Source of the DNA: Gemmatimonadaceae bacterium
GTDB lineage: Bacteria; Gemmatimonadota; Gemmatimonadetes; Gemmatimonadales; Gemmatimonadaceae
Assembly: GCA_020853635.1 (NCBI GenBank)
Contig: JADYYN010000053.1
Coordinates: forward strand, 1-32,787
DNA length: 32,787 bases
Direction of reading: 5' to 3'
A model generated the notes under the pieces. It saw only the letters and a list, made by a program, of their open reading frames with translations. It was not told the origin of the DNA and made no database searches. How positions within the stretch are numbered: the first letter of the stretch is position 1; every line of letters starts with the position of its first letter. Position numbers and translations under genes: made by a program. Shown piece by piece: positions 15,760 to 23,448 of this stretch.

Positions 15760-16868
15760 TGGAGGATCCGGAGAAGTCCGGCGTCGGCGCTCGCGCGCAG
15801 GAAGCTCTCGGCATCGCGCGTGGGGATGAGGATGCCGGTGAGCGCGTATCCCTTCCGCGCTTCCGCCTGCATGAACTCCTCGACGCTGCGCGGCTTGGCT
15901 CCGGTCGTCGCGTCGCACATGCCGCCGACGATCTCCTCCCAGGTGCCCTCGTACCGACGGCCGTCGCGCCCGACGACCTGATGCCGGAGCGGCGTCTGCG
16001 ACTGCTCGGTGAGATCGGCGAGCAGCGCACCGAACAGCTCGAGCTGCTGGCGTGCCTCGTCCTGCGCGTGCTCATTCGCCCGATGCTCGATCTCCTCGAG
16101 CATCTCGTCGATCGGGTCGACTGCCGGCGTGAGCTCGGCAAGGCGCTCCTCCCAGATCTTGAGCGACGGGTCATCGTCGCGCAGTCGGAGATGCGACTTC
16201 TTGAGCTCCATCAAGCGCCAGATGCCGAGCTCGTCCCAGTGATCCTCGGGCTTGGTGCGATCGAGGTGGAAGAGCGCCGCCTCGAACTGCTCCTTGTCGT
16301 AGAGGATATTGCCGAGGTAGATGCGCGCTTCGGCATGCTCGGAGTCCGCGGCGAGCGCGGCCTTGAGGGTCTCCTGCGCCGCATCGTCCTCGCCGAGTCG
16401 ATGCTGGGCGTAGCCGACCATCGCGATGGCTTCGGCGTGCTCCGGCGCCTGCTGCACGGCGATCTCGAAGTACTCCTTCGCTTCGGCGATGAGACCGTCG
16501 CGGAACAACGCGCGTCCGACCTGCAGCATCAGCTCGATGTCGTCCGAGTATCCGAGTTCGAGGATGCGGCGGAAGGTCTTGAGCGCGGCGGGCGTCTGTC
16601 CGAAGCGCAGCAAGGTCTCGCCGAGACCGGCGAGTGCGTCCTCGTGCTCGGGATCGAGTACGAGCGCTTCCTCGAACGCGCGACGGGCCCACGCGAACTC
16701 ATCGCGGGCGAGACGCGCGTAGCCGACGCCGACGTGGAGCTCGACGGCGTTGGGGTACAGACCGAGACCTTCGCGCAGCATGACGAGGGCGTCGTCGTAG
16801 TTGCCCTCGTTGTAGAGCTGATGCGCGCGCTCGTCGTACTCCTCGGAACTCAGGAACGGAGTGGCCAT
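15756..16868 (-). CDS. Tetratricopeptide-repeat protein
   Basis: This 370-residue protein has at least five TPR units between residues 10 and ~215 (for example ALVMLREGLGLYPNAVELHV, ARRAFEEALVLDPEHEDALA, AKEYFEIAVQQAPEHAEAIA). A helical, acidic linker (DPIDEMLEEIEHRANEHAQD) follows, and then a C-terminal domain of ~120 residues that I do not recognise (VVGRDGRRYEGTWEEIVGGM). It has no signal peptide. TPRs mediate protein-protein contacts, so it may scaffold the ABC transporter or M16 peptidase encoded downstream. The ATG at 16868 has GGAGGT 11 bases upstream. It is the first gene of the operon, with a candidate promoter at 16905-16934. Confidence 0.88.
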   Translation of the reverse strand: MATPFLSSEEYDERAHQLYNEGNYDDALVMLREGLGLYPNAVELHVGVGYARLARDEFAWARRAFEEALVLDPEHEDALAGLGETLLRFGQTPAALKTFRRILELGYSDDIELMLQVGRALFRDGLIAEAKEYFEIAVQQAPEHAEAIAMVGYAQHRLGEDDAAQETLKAALAADSEHAEARIYLGNILYDKEQFEAALFHLDRTKPEDHWDELGIWRLMELKKSHLRLRDDDPSLKIWEERLAELTPAVDPIDEMLEEIEHRANEHAQDEARQQLELFGALLADLTEQSQTPLRHQVVGRDGRRYEGTWEEIVGGMCDATTGAKPRSVEEFMQAEARKGYALTGILIPTRDAESFLRASADAGLLRILH

Positions 16869-16904
16869 CGGGGCGATCGACCTCCGGTCAGAGGGACAGT
16901 CGGA

Positions 16905-16934
16905 AAGCTATCATCTCGTACCCGGCCACAACAA
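16905..16934 (-). promoter_or_regulatory. Candidate promoter of the TPR-ABC-M16 operon
   Basis: On the minus strand TTGTTG (16934-16929) and TAGCTT (16910-16905) are separated by 18 bp. The leader of about 30 nt carries GGAGGT before the TPR gene ATG. The -10 is identical to two other TAGCTT elements in this window. Confidence 0.45.
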
Positions 16935-16950
16935 CGCCAGTTTCGTGCCG

Positions 16951-17874
16951 TCAGGGGGCTGCCGAAAGGGCCAGCGCGACCTGGGCGGCGAGTGTCGCGT
17001 TTTGTTCCAGCAACGCCAGATTGGCGCGAAGGGAGCGCCCGGCAGTGGCGCGCTCCACCGCGGCGAGGAGGAAGGGCGTCACCGCAGCCCCGCGCACCCC
17101 TTCGGCGCGTGCCTGCCCAAGGGCTTCGTTGACCGAATGCTCGACAAGCTCGGCCGGAAGCGCGGAATCGTTCGGCGGCGGTTGGACCACCAACACCGCG
17201 CCCGGGCGCCGCATCGCGCGCGACTGCCGGAGGACTGCGGCGACCTCAGCGGCGGTGTCCACCCGGGCCGGGACGCGCAGACCCGTCGTCTGCGTGAAGA
17301 ACCCAGGGAACTCGTCGGTCTGGTAGCCCACCAATGTGATGCCGAGCGATTCGATGCGCTCGAGTGTGGCCGGCAGATCGAGGATGGACTTGGCCCCGGC
17401 GCAAACGACGACGGCGCTCGTGCGGGCGAGCTCGGCGAGGTCGGCGGATTCGTCGAACGCGGGTTCGCGATGCACCCCGCCGATGCCACCGGTCGCGAAC
17501 ACGTCGAGGCCGGCGAGCGCACAGATGCTCAATGTCGCCGCGACCGTGGTGGCGCCGTCGGTGCCGCGCAGGGCGGCCACGGGCAGGTCGCGTGCGCTGA
17601 CCTTCGCGACGCCCTCGCGTCGCAGGAAACGTTCGAGGTCGTCGCCGTCGAGTCCCACGGTGAGTGTGCCGCGCACGACAGCGGTGATCGCGGGCACCGC
17701 GCCTACGGCCGTGATCGCCGTGCGCATGCGGGTGTCCGCTTCGCGGTTGGCCGGGATGGGCAGGCCCTGCGCGAGCACGGAGCTTTCGAGTGCGACGAGC
17801 GGGTGTCCTGCTGCGCGCGCTCGGGCGGCGTCCGCTCCCCAGCGCATCGATGCCCGCGCGGTGGGAGCGGTCAT
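16951..17874 (-). CDS. psuG: Pseudouridine-5'-phosphate glycosidase
   Basis: This 307-residue enzyme cleaves pseudouridine 5'-phosphate to uracil and ribose 5-phosphate during breakdown of modified nucleosides. Family blocks are present in order: VALESSVLAQGLPIPANRE (the catalytic Glu region), KVSARDLPVAALRGTDGATT (the Lys that forms the Schiff base), FATGGIGGVHR, VVVCAGAKSILDLPATLE and YQTDEFPGFF. The length is normal. The ATG at 17874 overlaps the upstream gene's stop as ATGA, so I chose it over an in-frame GTG at 17895. No pseudouridine kinase (psuK) is adjacent; instead the operon partner is a beta-lactamase-like protein. Confidence 0.94.
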   Translation of the reverse strand: MTAPTARASMRWGADAARARAAGHPLVALESSVLAQGLPIPANREADTRMRTAITAVGAVPAITAVVRGTLTVGLDGDDLERFLRREGVAKVSARDLPVAALRGTDGATTVAATLSICALAGLDVFATGGIGGVHREPAFDESADLAELARTSAVVVCAGAKSILDLPATLERIESLGITLVGYQTDEFPGFFTQTTGLRVPARVDTAAEVAAVLRQSRAMRRPGAVLVVQPPPNDSALPAELVEHSVNEALGQARAEGVRGAAVTPFLLAAVERATAGRSLRANLALLEQNATLAAQVALALSAAP

Positions 17875-18773
17875 CGTGCGCCCGCCCGTCGCCACGTGCG
17901 CACGATCGCCTCGCCCATGTGTGCCATCAGCACCTGGGCCTCGTTGTCGATCAGCCAGCGCGTATCAGCGGCGTCGCGCGTGAACACGCAGGCGATCACG
18001 CGGTCGGGCAGTGTCCACACCGCACATTCGGTGCGGATGCCGTCGTCCGCGCCGGTCTTGTGCGGTGAGCGCAGGTCGGCGACGAAGCGCTGGAGCAGTT
18101 GCCCGTCCTCGTTGTGGGCGAGGATGTCGAGCATGACGGAGTCGGCGCGCGGGATCACGGCCCGGCCGCGCACCAGCAGTTCGAACACGCGGGCCATCTC
18201 GTTGGGCGTCGAGACGCCGAGCCCGTACTTGATCGAGGAGTCCGGCGCGACGGACGAGACCGTGCGCAGGAAGCTCTTGTGATGCACGCGGGTGCGCGGG
18301 AACCCGAGGCTGTCCATGCGCGCCCACACGCGCCGGATGTTGATGCGGTCGAGCAGGAGATTCGTCGCGGTGTTGTCGCTGATGGTCGTCATCAGCCACG
18401 CGGCGTCGCGCACGGTGATCTCCGCGCCGTCGTGCAGGAACTGGAGCTGCCCCGCTCCGCCGACCTTGTCGATTCGGAGCACGGTGAGCTTGTCGTCGAG
18501 TCCGATCATCCCACGTTCGACGAGCTCGAACAGCGTGATGAGGACGGGGACTTTTACAAGCGATGCCGTCGGGAACGGCTCGTCGCCGCGATGGGCGAGC
18601 CGCGTACCGGCGTCGAGATTGTGGATGCTGTAGCCGACCACGCCGCGGAAGCCGCGCGCGAGCGAGTCGAGCCTCTGCTGCAGCGCCGACGCGTCCCCTT
18701 GCGCCCTAACGGCCGTCGGGGCGGTGGCGAGCAGCGCCACGAGGAGCGCGACGACGAGCCGCGACGCGTTCAC
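17871..18773 (-). CDS. Class-A beta-lactamase-like secreted serine hydrolase lacking Glu166
   Basis: This 300-residue protein has a Sec signal peptide (residues 1-24, ending AVRAQ) and the class A beta-lactamase fold. The nucleophile motif is Ser71-x-x-Lys74 (TASLVKVPVL), SDN is at 132-134 and KTG at 239-241. The omega-loop motif ExxLN is missing: the stretch aligned to it reads TRVHHKSFLRT, with no Glu. In class A enzymes that Glu activates the deacylating water, so strong beta-lactamase activity is unlikely. A penicillin-binding, esterase or peptidase role is possible. The GTG start overlaps the stop of the 75-residue gene (GTGA), and its stop overlaps psuG (ATGA). Confidence 0.85.
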   Translation of the reverse strand: MNASRLVVALLVALLATAPTAVRAQGDASALQQRLDSLARGFRGVVGYSIHNLDAGTRLAHRGDEPFPTASLVKVPVLITLFELVERGMIGLDDKLTVLRIDKVGGAGQLQFLHDGAEITVRDAAWLMTTISDNTATNLLLDRINIRRVWARMDSLGFPRTRVHHKSFLRTVSSVAPDSSIKYGLGVSTPNEMARVFELLVRGRAVIPRADSVMLDILAHNEDGQLLQRFVADLRSPHKTGADDGIRTECAVWTLPDRVIACVFTRDAADTRWLIDNEAQVLMAHMGEAIVRTWRRAGAR

Positions 18774-18997
18774 GCGTCGGCGAAGTCGTCCGCCTTCTGC
18801 GTCTTCACGAGATCCCGCTCGCGTGCGTCCGGATCGTAGACCGCGAGGATCTTGATGTTCTCACCGGCGTAGCAGTCGAACGTCTTGCCGGTGCCGCGCT
18901 TGATGACGATCTCATGCCCGTCCTCGAACTTGAGGACCGCGTTGGGATACTCGTTGTTCACGTACTGCTTGCGGAGCTTCTTCGGCGGCTGGGGCAT
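18770..18997 (-). CDS. Small protein of unknown function (75 aa)
   Basis: I do not recognise this 75-residue protein. It is hydrophilic with no signal peptide or membrane segment. The centre (NAVLKFEDGHEIVIKRGTGKTFDCYAG, residues ~19-46, read as two short beta strands around a charged turn) and ILAVYDPDARERD suggest a small beta domain. It has a single Cys. The ATG at 18997 has GAGG five bases upstream and a candidate promoter further up, and its end overlaps the next gene by four bases, so it is very probably translated as the first gene of the operon with the serine hydrolase and psuG. Confidence 0.72.
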   Translation of the reverse strand: MPQPPKKLRKQYVNNEYPNAVLKFEDGHEIVIKRGTGKTFDCYAGENIKILAVYDPDARERDLVKTQKADDFADA

Positions 18998-19029
18998 CGG
19001 GCCTCGGCAGGGTCGGTGGGGGTATCGCC

Positions 19030-19058
19030 AAAGTACGGACTTCTGAGGGCCTCGGTAA
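19030..19058 (-). promoter_or_regulatory. Candidate promoter of the 75-aa/beta-lactamase-like/psuG operon
   Basis: On the minus strand TTACCG (19058-19053) and TACTTT (19035-19030) are 17 bp apart, with a leader of about 25 nt to the ATG at 18997. It occupies most of the gap after the kynureninase-like gene. Confidence 0.42.
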
Positions 19059-19070
19059 GTGACACGACGG

Positions 19071-20270
19071 TCAGGTGACGCGCGGTCTATTCCCCTCGAA
19101 CGCGCGCCATGCCTCGGTGTGCAGGATGTCGTCGATCTCCGCCACCACGCGCGTGACTTCGTCGTCGGTGGTGTAGAAGTGCGGCGCCACGCGGATGCCG
19201 GCCCCGGGGCGATAGTCGATCACGACATCGCGCGCGAGGAGCGCCTGCGCGACCTCCGCGCCGTGCGGGACGTCGAACGCGATGGTACCTCCACGTCGCG
19301 CAGGATCACGCGGGGCGCTCAGCTTGTAGCCGCGGGCATCGGCCAGAGCCACGAGCTGCGCCGTCTGCCGCACGCTCTTCTCGCGGATCGCTTGCATGCC
19401 GGCCTCGGCGAGGATCCGCGGTCCATCGATGGCCGCATGCAGCGCCGGCACCACGGGCGTGCCACCGAGCCAGCGCGTGATGCCCGGCGCGTACGCCATC
19501 TGCTCCTCGAACGCGAAGGGGCGTTGATGCGCCTGCCAGCCGGTGAGCGCCGGTGCGAAGCGTTCGCTCGCTGCTGGGGATGCGTACACGAAGCAGCCAC
19601 CGGGGCCGCCGCAGAGCCACTTGAGCACGCCGCCGGTGAGGAAGTCGACGCCGCTCCGCTTCACGTCCACGGGGATCACGCCCACCGAGTGATACGCGTC
19701 GAGCGAGACCACGGCTCCCATGGCGTGCGCGTGCGCGCAGAGCGCATCGGCGTCGATGATGTATGCGGAGCGGAACAACACATGAGAGACACACACCAGC
19801 GCCGTGCGTTCGTCGATCGCCGCGTGCAGGCGCTGCTGGTCGATGGAGATGCCGTCGTCGCTGGGGACCACCACCACACGTGCACCGAGCTTCGGCGCCA
19901 GCGCTTCGATGGCATAGCGCACGCTGGGGAAGTCGAGCTGCGTCATCACCACGGTATCGCGACCTTTGGTGAAGTCGAGCGCGGTGAGGATCGCCGATTG
20001 TGCGAGCGTGACCGTCGGCGCCATCGCGACCTCGTGCCCGGCGGCCCCGAGCAGCGGCGCCACCGCGTCGCCGACGGTGAGTGGCATCTCCCACCAGCCA
20101 CGCGCCCATGCACGCACGCCCCACGTGGCCCAAGCCTCGGTGTACTCCGCGAGCCGCTCGGGCACTGTGCGCGGCATGGCGCCAAGCGAGTTACTCACCA
20201 TGTAGGTGCTGCGCGCGAGGATCGGGAACTCGTCGCGGAATCGCAGAAGCGGATCGGTCACGTCGGGCAC
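19071..20270 (-). CDS. Kynureninase-like class V PLP enzyme
   Basis: This 399-residue enzyme is a fold-type I PLP protein of aminotransferase class V. Asp191 (SLDAYHSVG) would bind the pyridine nitrogen and Lys217 (GGVLKWLCGGPGG) would form the internal aldimine. The N-terminal NSLGAMP, the WWEMPL segment and the C-terminal RVAPHFYTTDDEV resemble kynureninase, which splits kynurenine to anthranilate and alanine. No other tryptophan-degradation gene is nearby, so a related hydrolase, lyase or desulfurase is also possible. The start is GTG at 20270 with no clear Shine-Dalgarno sequence. A perfect inverted repeat lies 22-57 bases upstream. Confidence 0.85.
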   Translation of the reverse strand: MPDVTDPLLRFRDEFPILARSTYMVSNSLGAMPRTVPERLAEYTEAWATWGVRAWARGWWEMPLTVGDAVAPLLGAAGHEVAMAPTVTLAQSAILTALDFTKGRDTVVMTQLDFPSVRYAIEALAPKLGARVVVVPSDDGISIDQQRLHAAIDERTALVCVSHVLFRSAYIIDADALCAHAHAMGAVVSLDAYHSVGVIPVDVKRSGVDFLTGGVLKWLCGGPGGCFVYASPAASERFAPALTGWQAHQRPFAFEEQMAYAPGITRWLGGTPVVPALHAAIDGPRILAEAGMQAIREKSVRQTAQLVALADARGYKLSAPRDPARRGGTIAFDVPHGAEVAQALLARDVVIDYRPGAGIRVAPHFYTTDDEVTRVVAEIDDILHTEAWRAFEGNRPRVT

Positions 20271-20291
20271 GGGCGAGGAGGAGACAACGAA

Positions 20292-20327
20292 CGCGGGGTC
20301 GACCGAAAGTTATCGGTCGACCCCGCG
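20292..20327 (-). terminator. Perfect 15-bp inverted repeat between czcA and the PLP gene
   Basis: A perfect 15-bp stem (20292-20306 with 20313-20327) encloses the six-base loop AAGTTA. It begins eight bases past the czcA stop, so it is well placed as the terminator of the efflux operon, although no U-tract follows on the minus strand. The loop reads TAACTT on the minus strand, a possible -10 for the PLP gene, so an operator role is also conceivable. Confidence 0.6.
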
Positions 20328-20334
20328 GGGCGCG

Positions 20335-23300
20335 CTACTCCGTCACCCAGGATTCGTCTGCGGCGACGCGATCCTCCTCCGCCTCTTCGACCGCGCGCTT
20401 CTCCTCCCACCGCGTGAGTGAGCGATACAGCAGCGGCAACACGAACAACGTCAAGAACGTTGACGTCACCAGTCCGCCGATCACCACGCTCGCCAGCGGG
20501 CGCTGCACCTCCGAGCCGGCACTATGCGAGAGCGCCATCGGCACGAAGCCGAGGCTCGCGACGAGCGCGGTCATCAGCACCGGTCGCAAGCGGTCCATCG
20601 CGCCTTCGCGCACCGCGCGTTCGAGGTCACGTCCGCGCGCACGCAGATGGTTGAGATGCTCCACCAGCACCACGCCGTTGAGCACCGCGATGCCGAACAG
20701 CGCGATGAACCCGATGCTCGCCGAGAGGTTGAGGTTGAGCCCGCGCAGCCACAGCGCCGCCACACCACCCACGAGCGCAAACGGCACGTTGAGCAACACG
20801 AGTCCCGCCTGTGACACAGAGTCGAACGAGAGGAACAACAGGAAATAGATGAGCAACAGCGCTGCCGGCACCACGAAGGTGAACCGTCCGAGCGCACGCT
20901 GCTGGTTCTCGTACTGCCCGCCCCACTCGAGGAAGACTCCCTTGGGAACGGTCACCTGCGCCGCAACTTTCGCGCGGACTTCCTTGACGAAGCTGCCGAG
21001 GTCGCGCCCGCGCACGTTCGCCATCACCAGCGTGCGGCGTTGCGCGTCTTCGTGCGCGATGAGCTCGGGACCCATCACCGGGGTGAGTTCGGCGAGTGAT
21101 GCGAGCGGCACGAGGCCACCGTTGGCGGCGCGCACGGTAAGACGCTTGAGCGCCTCGAGATCACTGCGAGACTCCTCGCGCAATCGCACGGCGACGCCGA
21201 TGCGGCGCGCGCCATCGACCAACTCCGTCGCGACGGCGACGCCGGTGCCGAGGTCGAGTGCGTTCTGCACGTCGGCGACGGTCACGCCGTAGCGCGCGAG
21301 CGCGTCACGATCGATGTCCACGCGATACTGCCCGCTGCCATCGGCGATTTCCACCGAGACGTCCTCGGCGCCCTGCACCCCGTCGACGATCTGACGGATG
21401 CGCTCGCCGAGGGCTTCGTTCTGTACGCGGTCAGGTCCGACGACTTTGATGCCCAAGTCCGTGCGGATGCCGCTCTCCGCTTCGTCGAGTCGCATGGCCA
21501 GCGGTTGCGTGAAGGCGATCTCCAGGCCCGGGATCTGCGCGAGCGCGGAATCGAGCGCCGCCACGAGTCCATCACGATCGCTCGCGGTGACCCACTCGTC
21601 CTGCGGCTTGAGGATGACGTACGTGTCGCCTTCGTAGAGCCCCATCGCCTCGGTCGCGAGGTCTGGGCGGCCTTCCTTGGTGACCACGGTGATCACCTCG
21701 GGGAAGCCCTTGATGATCTTCTCGGCGGCCGTCGACAGTCGCGTCGCTTCGGCGAGCGAGATGCTCGGCAGGCGGCGCGTGGTGATGAGGATGTTGCCTT
21801 CATCGAGCTTGGGCATGAACTCCGTGCCGATCCAGCCGAACGATGCGAGCGAGACGACCACCAGCACGATCGACGTGCCGACGACGAGTTTGCCGTTCAC
21901 GAACACCCACTCGAGGCCGCGACCATACGCGGCCTTGAGGCGGTCGAACCACGGGTTCGGCTTCTCTTTCGCGTGCCGCAGCAGCATGTGCGAGACTGTC
22001 GGCACGTATGTCAACGCGAGCAGCAGCGAGCCGAGCACCGCCGTGACGACGGTGAACGCCATCGGCTTGAACATGCGGCCTTCCATGCCATCCAGCGTGA
22101 AGATGGGGATGTACACGGAGACGATGATGGCGATGCCGAACAGGATGGGCCGACCGACTTCCACGGCGGCGGACAAGAACACCGAGTCGCGGTCGCCGTG
22201 CGCACCGTCCTCGAGTCGGCGCACGAAGTTCTCGACCATCACCACGGAGGCGTCGACAATGAGTCCGAAGTCGAGGGCACCGAGACTCATGAGATTCGCC
22301 GAGTAGCCGAAGAGCTTCATGCCGGCGAAGGCGAAGAGCATGGAGAGCGGGATCACCGACGCGACGATGAGCGACGCGCGGATGTTGCGCAGGAAGAGGA
22401 ACAAGACCGCGATGACGAGCAAGCCACCTTCAACGAGATTCTTGATGATCGTGGAGGTCGTTCGCGCGACCAGCTGCGTTTGATCGTAGAACGGGGTGAT
22501 GTGCACGTGGGCGGGGATGGCCGCGCGGACTTCGTCGAGCCGTGCAACGACGCCGTCGATCACCGCACGGGAGTCGGCGCCCTTGAGCTTGAGCACCATG
22601 CCGGTGACGACTTCGCCCTTGCCGTCCTGCGTCACCGCGCCCTGCCGCGGCAAGGCACCCATCTGGACCGTCGCTACATCGCGCACGAGCACGGGCACAC
22701 CAACGCGTGTCGCGACGACCATGCGTTCGATCTCGGCCAGCGACTCGGCGCGGCCCATGCCGCGGATCGTGAAGCGCTCCCCGGCGGTCTCGACGTACGC
22801 ACCGCCGAACGTGCGGTTGTTGGCGTCGAGTGCGTCGTGCACCTCGGCGAGCGTGAGGCCGCGCGCCGCGAGGCGCGCTGGATCGGCGACGACGTGGATC
22901 TGCTCGATGAACCCACCCCACGAGTTCACCTCGGAGACGCCAGGGACCGTGCGCAGTCGTGGACGGATGGTGTAGTCGTGCAGCGTCTTGAGCTCGGCGA
23001 GCGACAGGGAGTCGCTCGTCACCGTGTACTGGTACAACTCGCCCATCGGCGTGGTGACGGGTCCGAGCCCGGGCTCGATCCCGGCGGGCATCGCGCCCTT
23101 GGCGTCGGCGATGCGCTGCTGCACGAGCGTGCGCGCGAAGTAGACGTCGACCTTGTCAGGGAACGACACCGTGATGATCGAGAGCCCCTGCTTGGAGACC
23201 GAGCGCACACCTTCCGCGCCTTCGATACCCATGAGCGACGACTCGATCTGATACGTCACCAGGCGCTCGACATCCTCGGGCGGCATGCCCGGCGCCTGCG

Positions 23301-23448
23301 TGATGACTTCCACGCGCGTGCCCGTGAGATCAGGGAACGCATCGAACGGCAGGTGCGTGACGGAGAAGAGTCCGGCGGCGATGAGCGTGAGCACACCGCC
23401 GATGACGAAGAAGCGCTGCTTGAGCGCGAAGCTGATCAGCTTGTTCAT
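20335..23448 (-). CDS. czcA: Heavy-metal efflux RND pump (CzcA type)
   Basis: This 1037-residue inner-membrane protein is an RND transporter of the heavy-metal efflux family, driving proton-coupled export of metal ions across the periplasm with its adaptor and outer-membrane partners. It shows two repeats, each with one N-terminal helix, a large periplasmic loop and six helices. The TM4 signature DFGLIVDASVVMVEN carries Asp393, Asp399 and Glu406, at the same spacing as Asp402/Asp408/Glu415 of CzcA rather than the CusA pattern. This points to divalent cations (Zn, Co, Cd or Ni). The ATG overlaps the adaptor stop as ATGA. Length is normal. A hairpin follows the stop. Confidence 0.94.
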   Translation of the reverse strand: MNKLISFALKQRFFVIGGVLTLIAAGLFSVTHLPFDAFPDLTGTRVEVITQAPGMPPEDVERLVTYQIESSLMGIEGAEGVRSVSKQGLSIITVSFPDKVDVYFARTLVQQRIADAKGAMPAGIEPGLGPVTTPMGELYQYTVTSDSLSLAELKTLHDYTIRPRLRTVPGVSEVNSWGGFIEQIHVVADPARLAARGLTLAEVHDALDANNRTFGGAYVETAGERFTIRGMGRAESLAEIERMVVATRVGVPVLVRDVATVQMGALPRQGAVTQDGKGEVVTGMVLKLKGADSRAVIDGVVARLDEVRAAIPAHVHITPFYDQTQLVARTTSTIIKNLVEGGLLVIAVLFLFLRNIRASLIVASVIPLSMLFAFAGMKLFGYSANLMSLGALDFGLIVDASVVMVENFVRRLEDGAHGDRDSVFLSAAVEVGRPILFGIAIIVSVYIPIFTLDGMEGRMFKPMAFTVVTAVLGSLLLALTYVPTVSHMLLRHAKEKPNPWFDRLKAAYGRGLEWVFVNGKLVVGTSIVLVVVSLASFGWIGTEFMPKLDEGNILITTRRLPSISLAEATRLSTAAEKIIKGFPEVITVVTKEGRPDLATEAMGLYEGDTYVILKPQDEWVTASDRDGLVAALDSALAQIPGLEIAFTQPLAMRLDEAESGIRTDLGIKVVGPDRVQNEALGERIRQIVDGVQGAEDVSVEIADGSGQYRVDIDRDALARYGVTVADVQNALDLGTGVAVATELVDGARRIGVAVRLREESRSDLEALKRLTVRAANGGLVPLASLAELTPVMGPELIAHEDAQRRTLVMANVRGRDLGSFVKEVRAKVAAQVTVPKGVFLEWGGQYENQQRALGRFTFVVPAALLLIYFLLFLSFDSVSQAGLVLLNVPFALVGGVAALWLRGLNLNLSASIGFIALFGIAVLNGVVLVEHLNHLRARGRDLERAVREGAMDRLRPVLMTALVASLGFVPMALSHSAGSEVQRPLASVVIGGLVTSTFLTLFVLPLLYRSLTRWEEKRAVEEAEEDRVAADESWVTE

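Noticed and set aside
15756-15918. Start of the ABC ATPase at the in-frame GTG at 15918
   Set aside because: Would overlap the TPR gene by 163 bases and add 53 Arg/His-rich residues unlike any ABC ATPase N-terminus.
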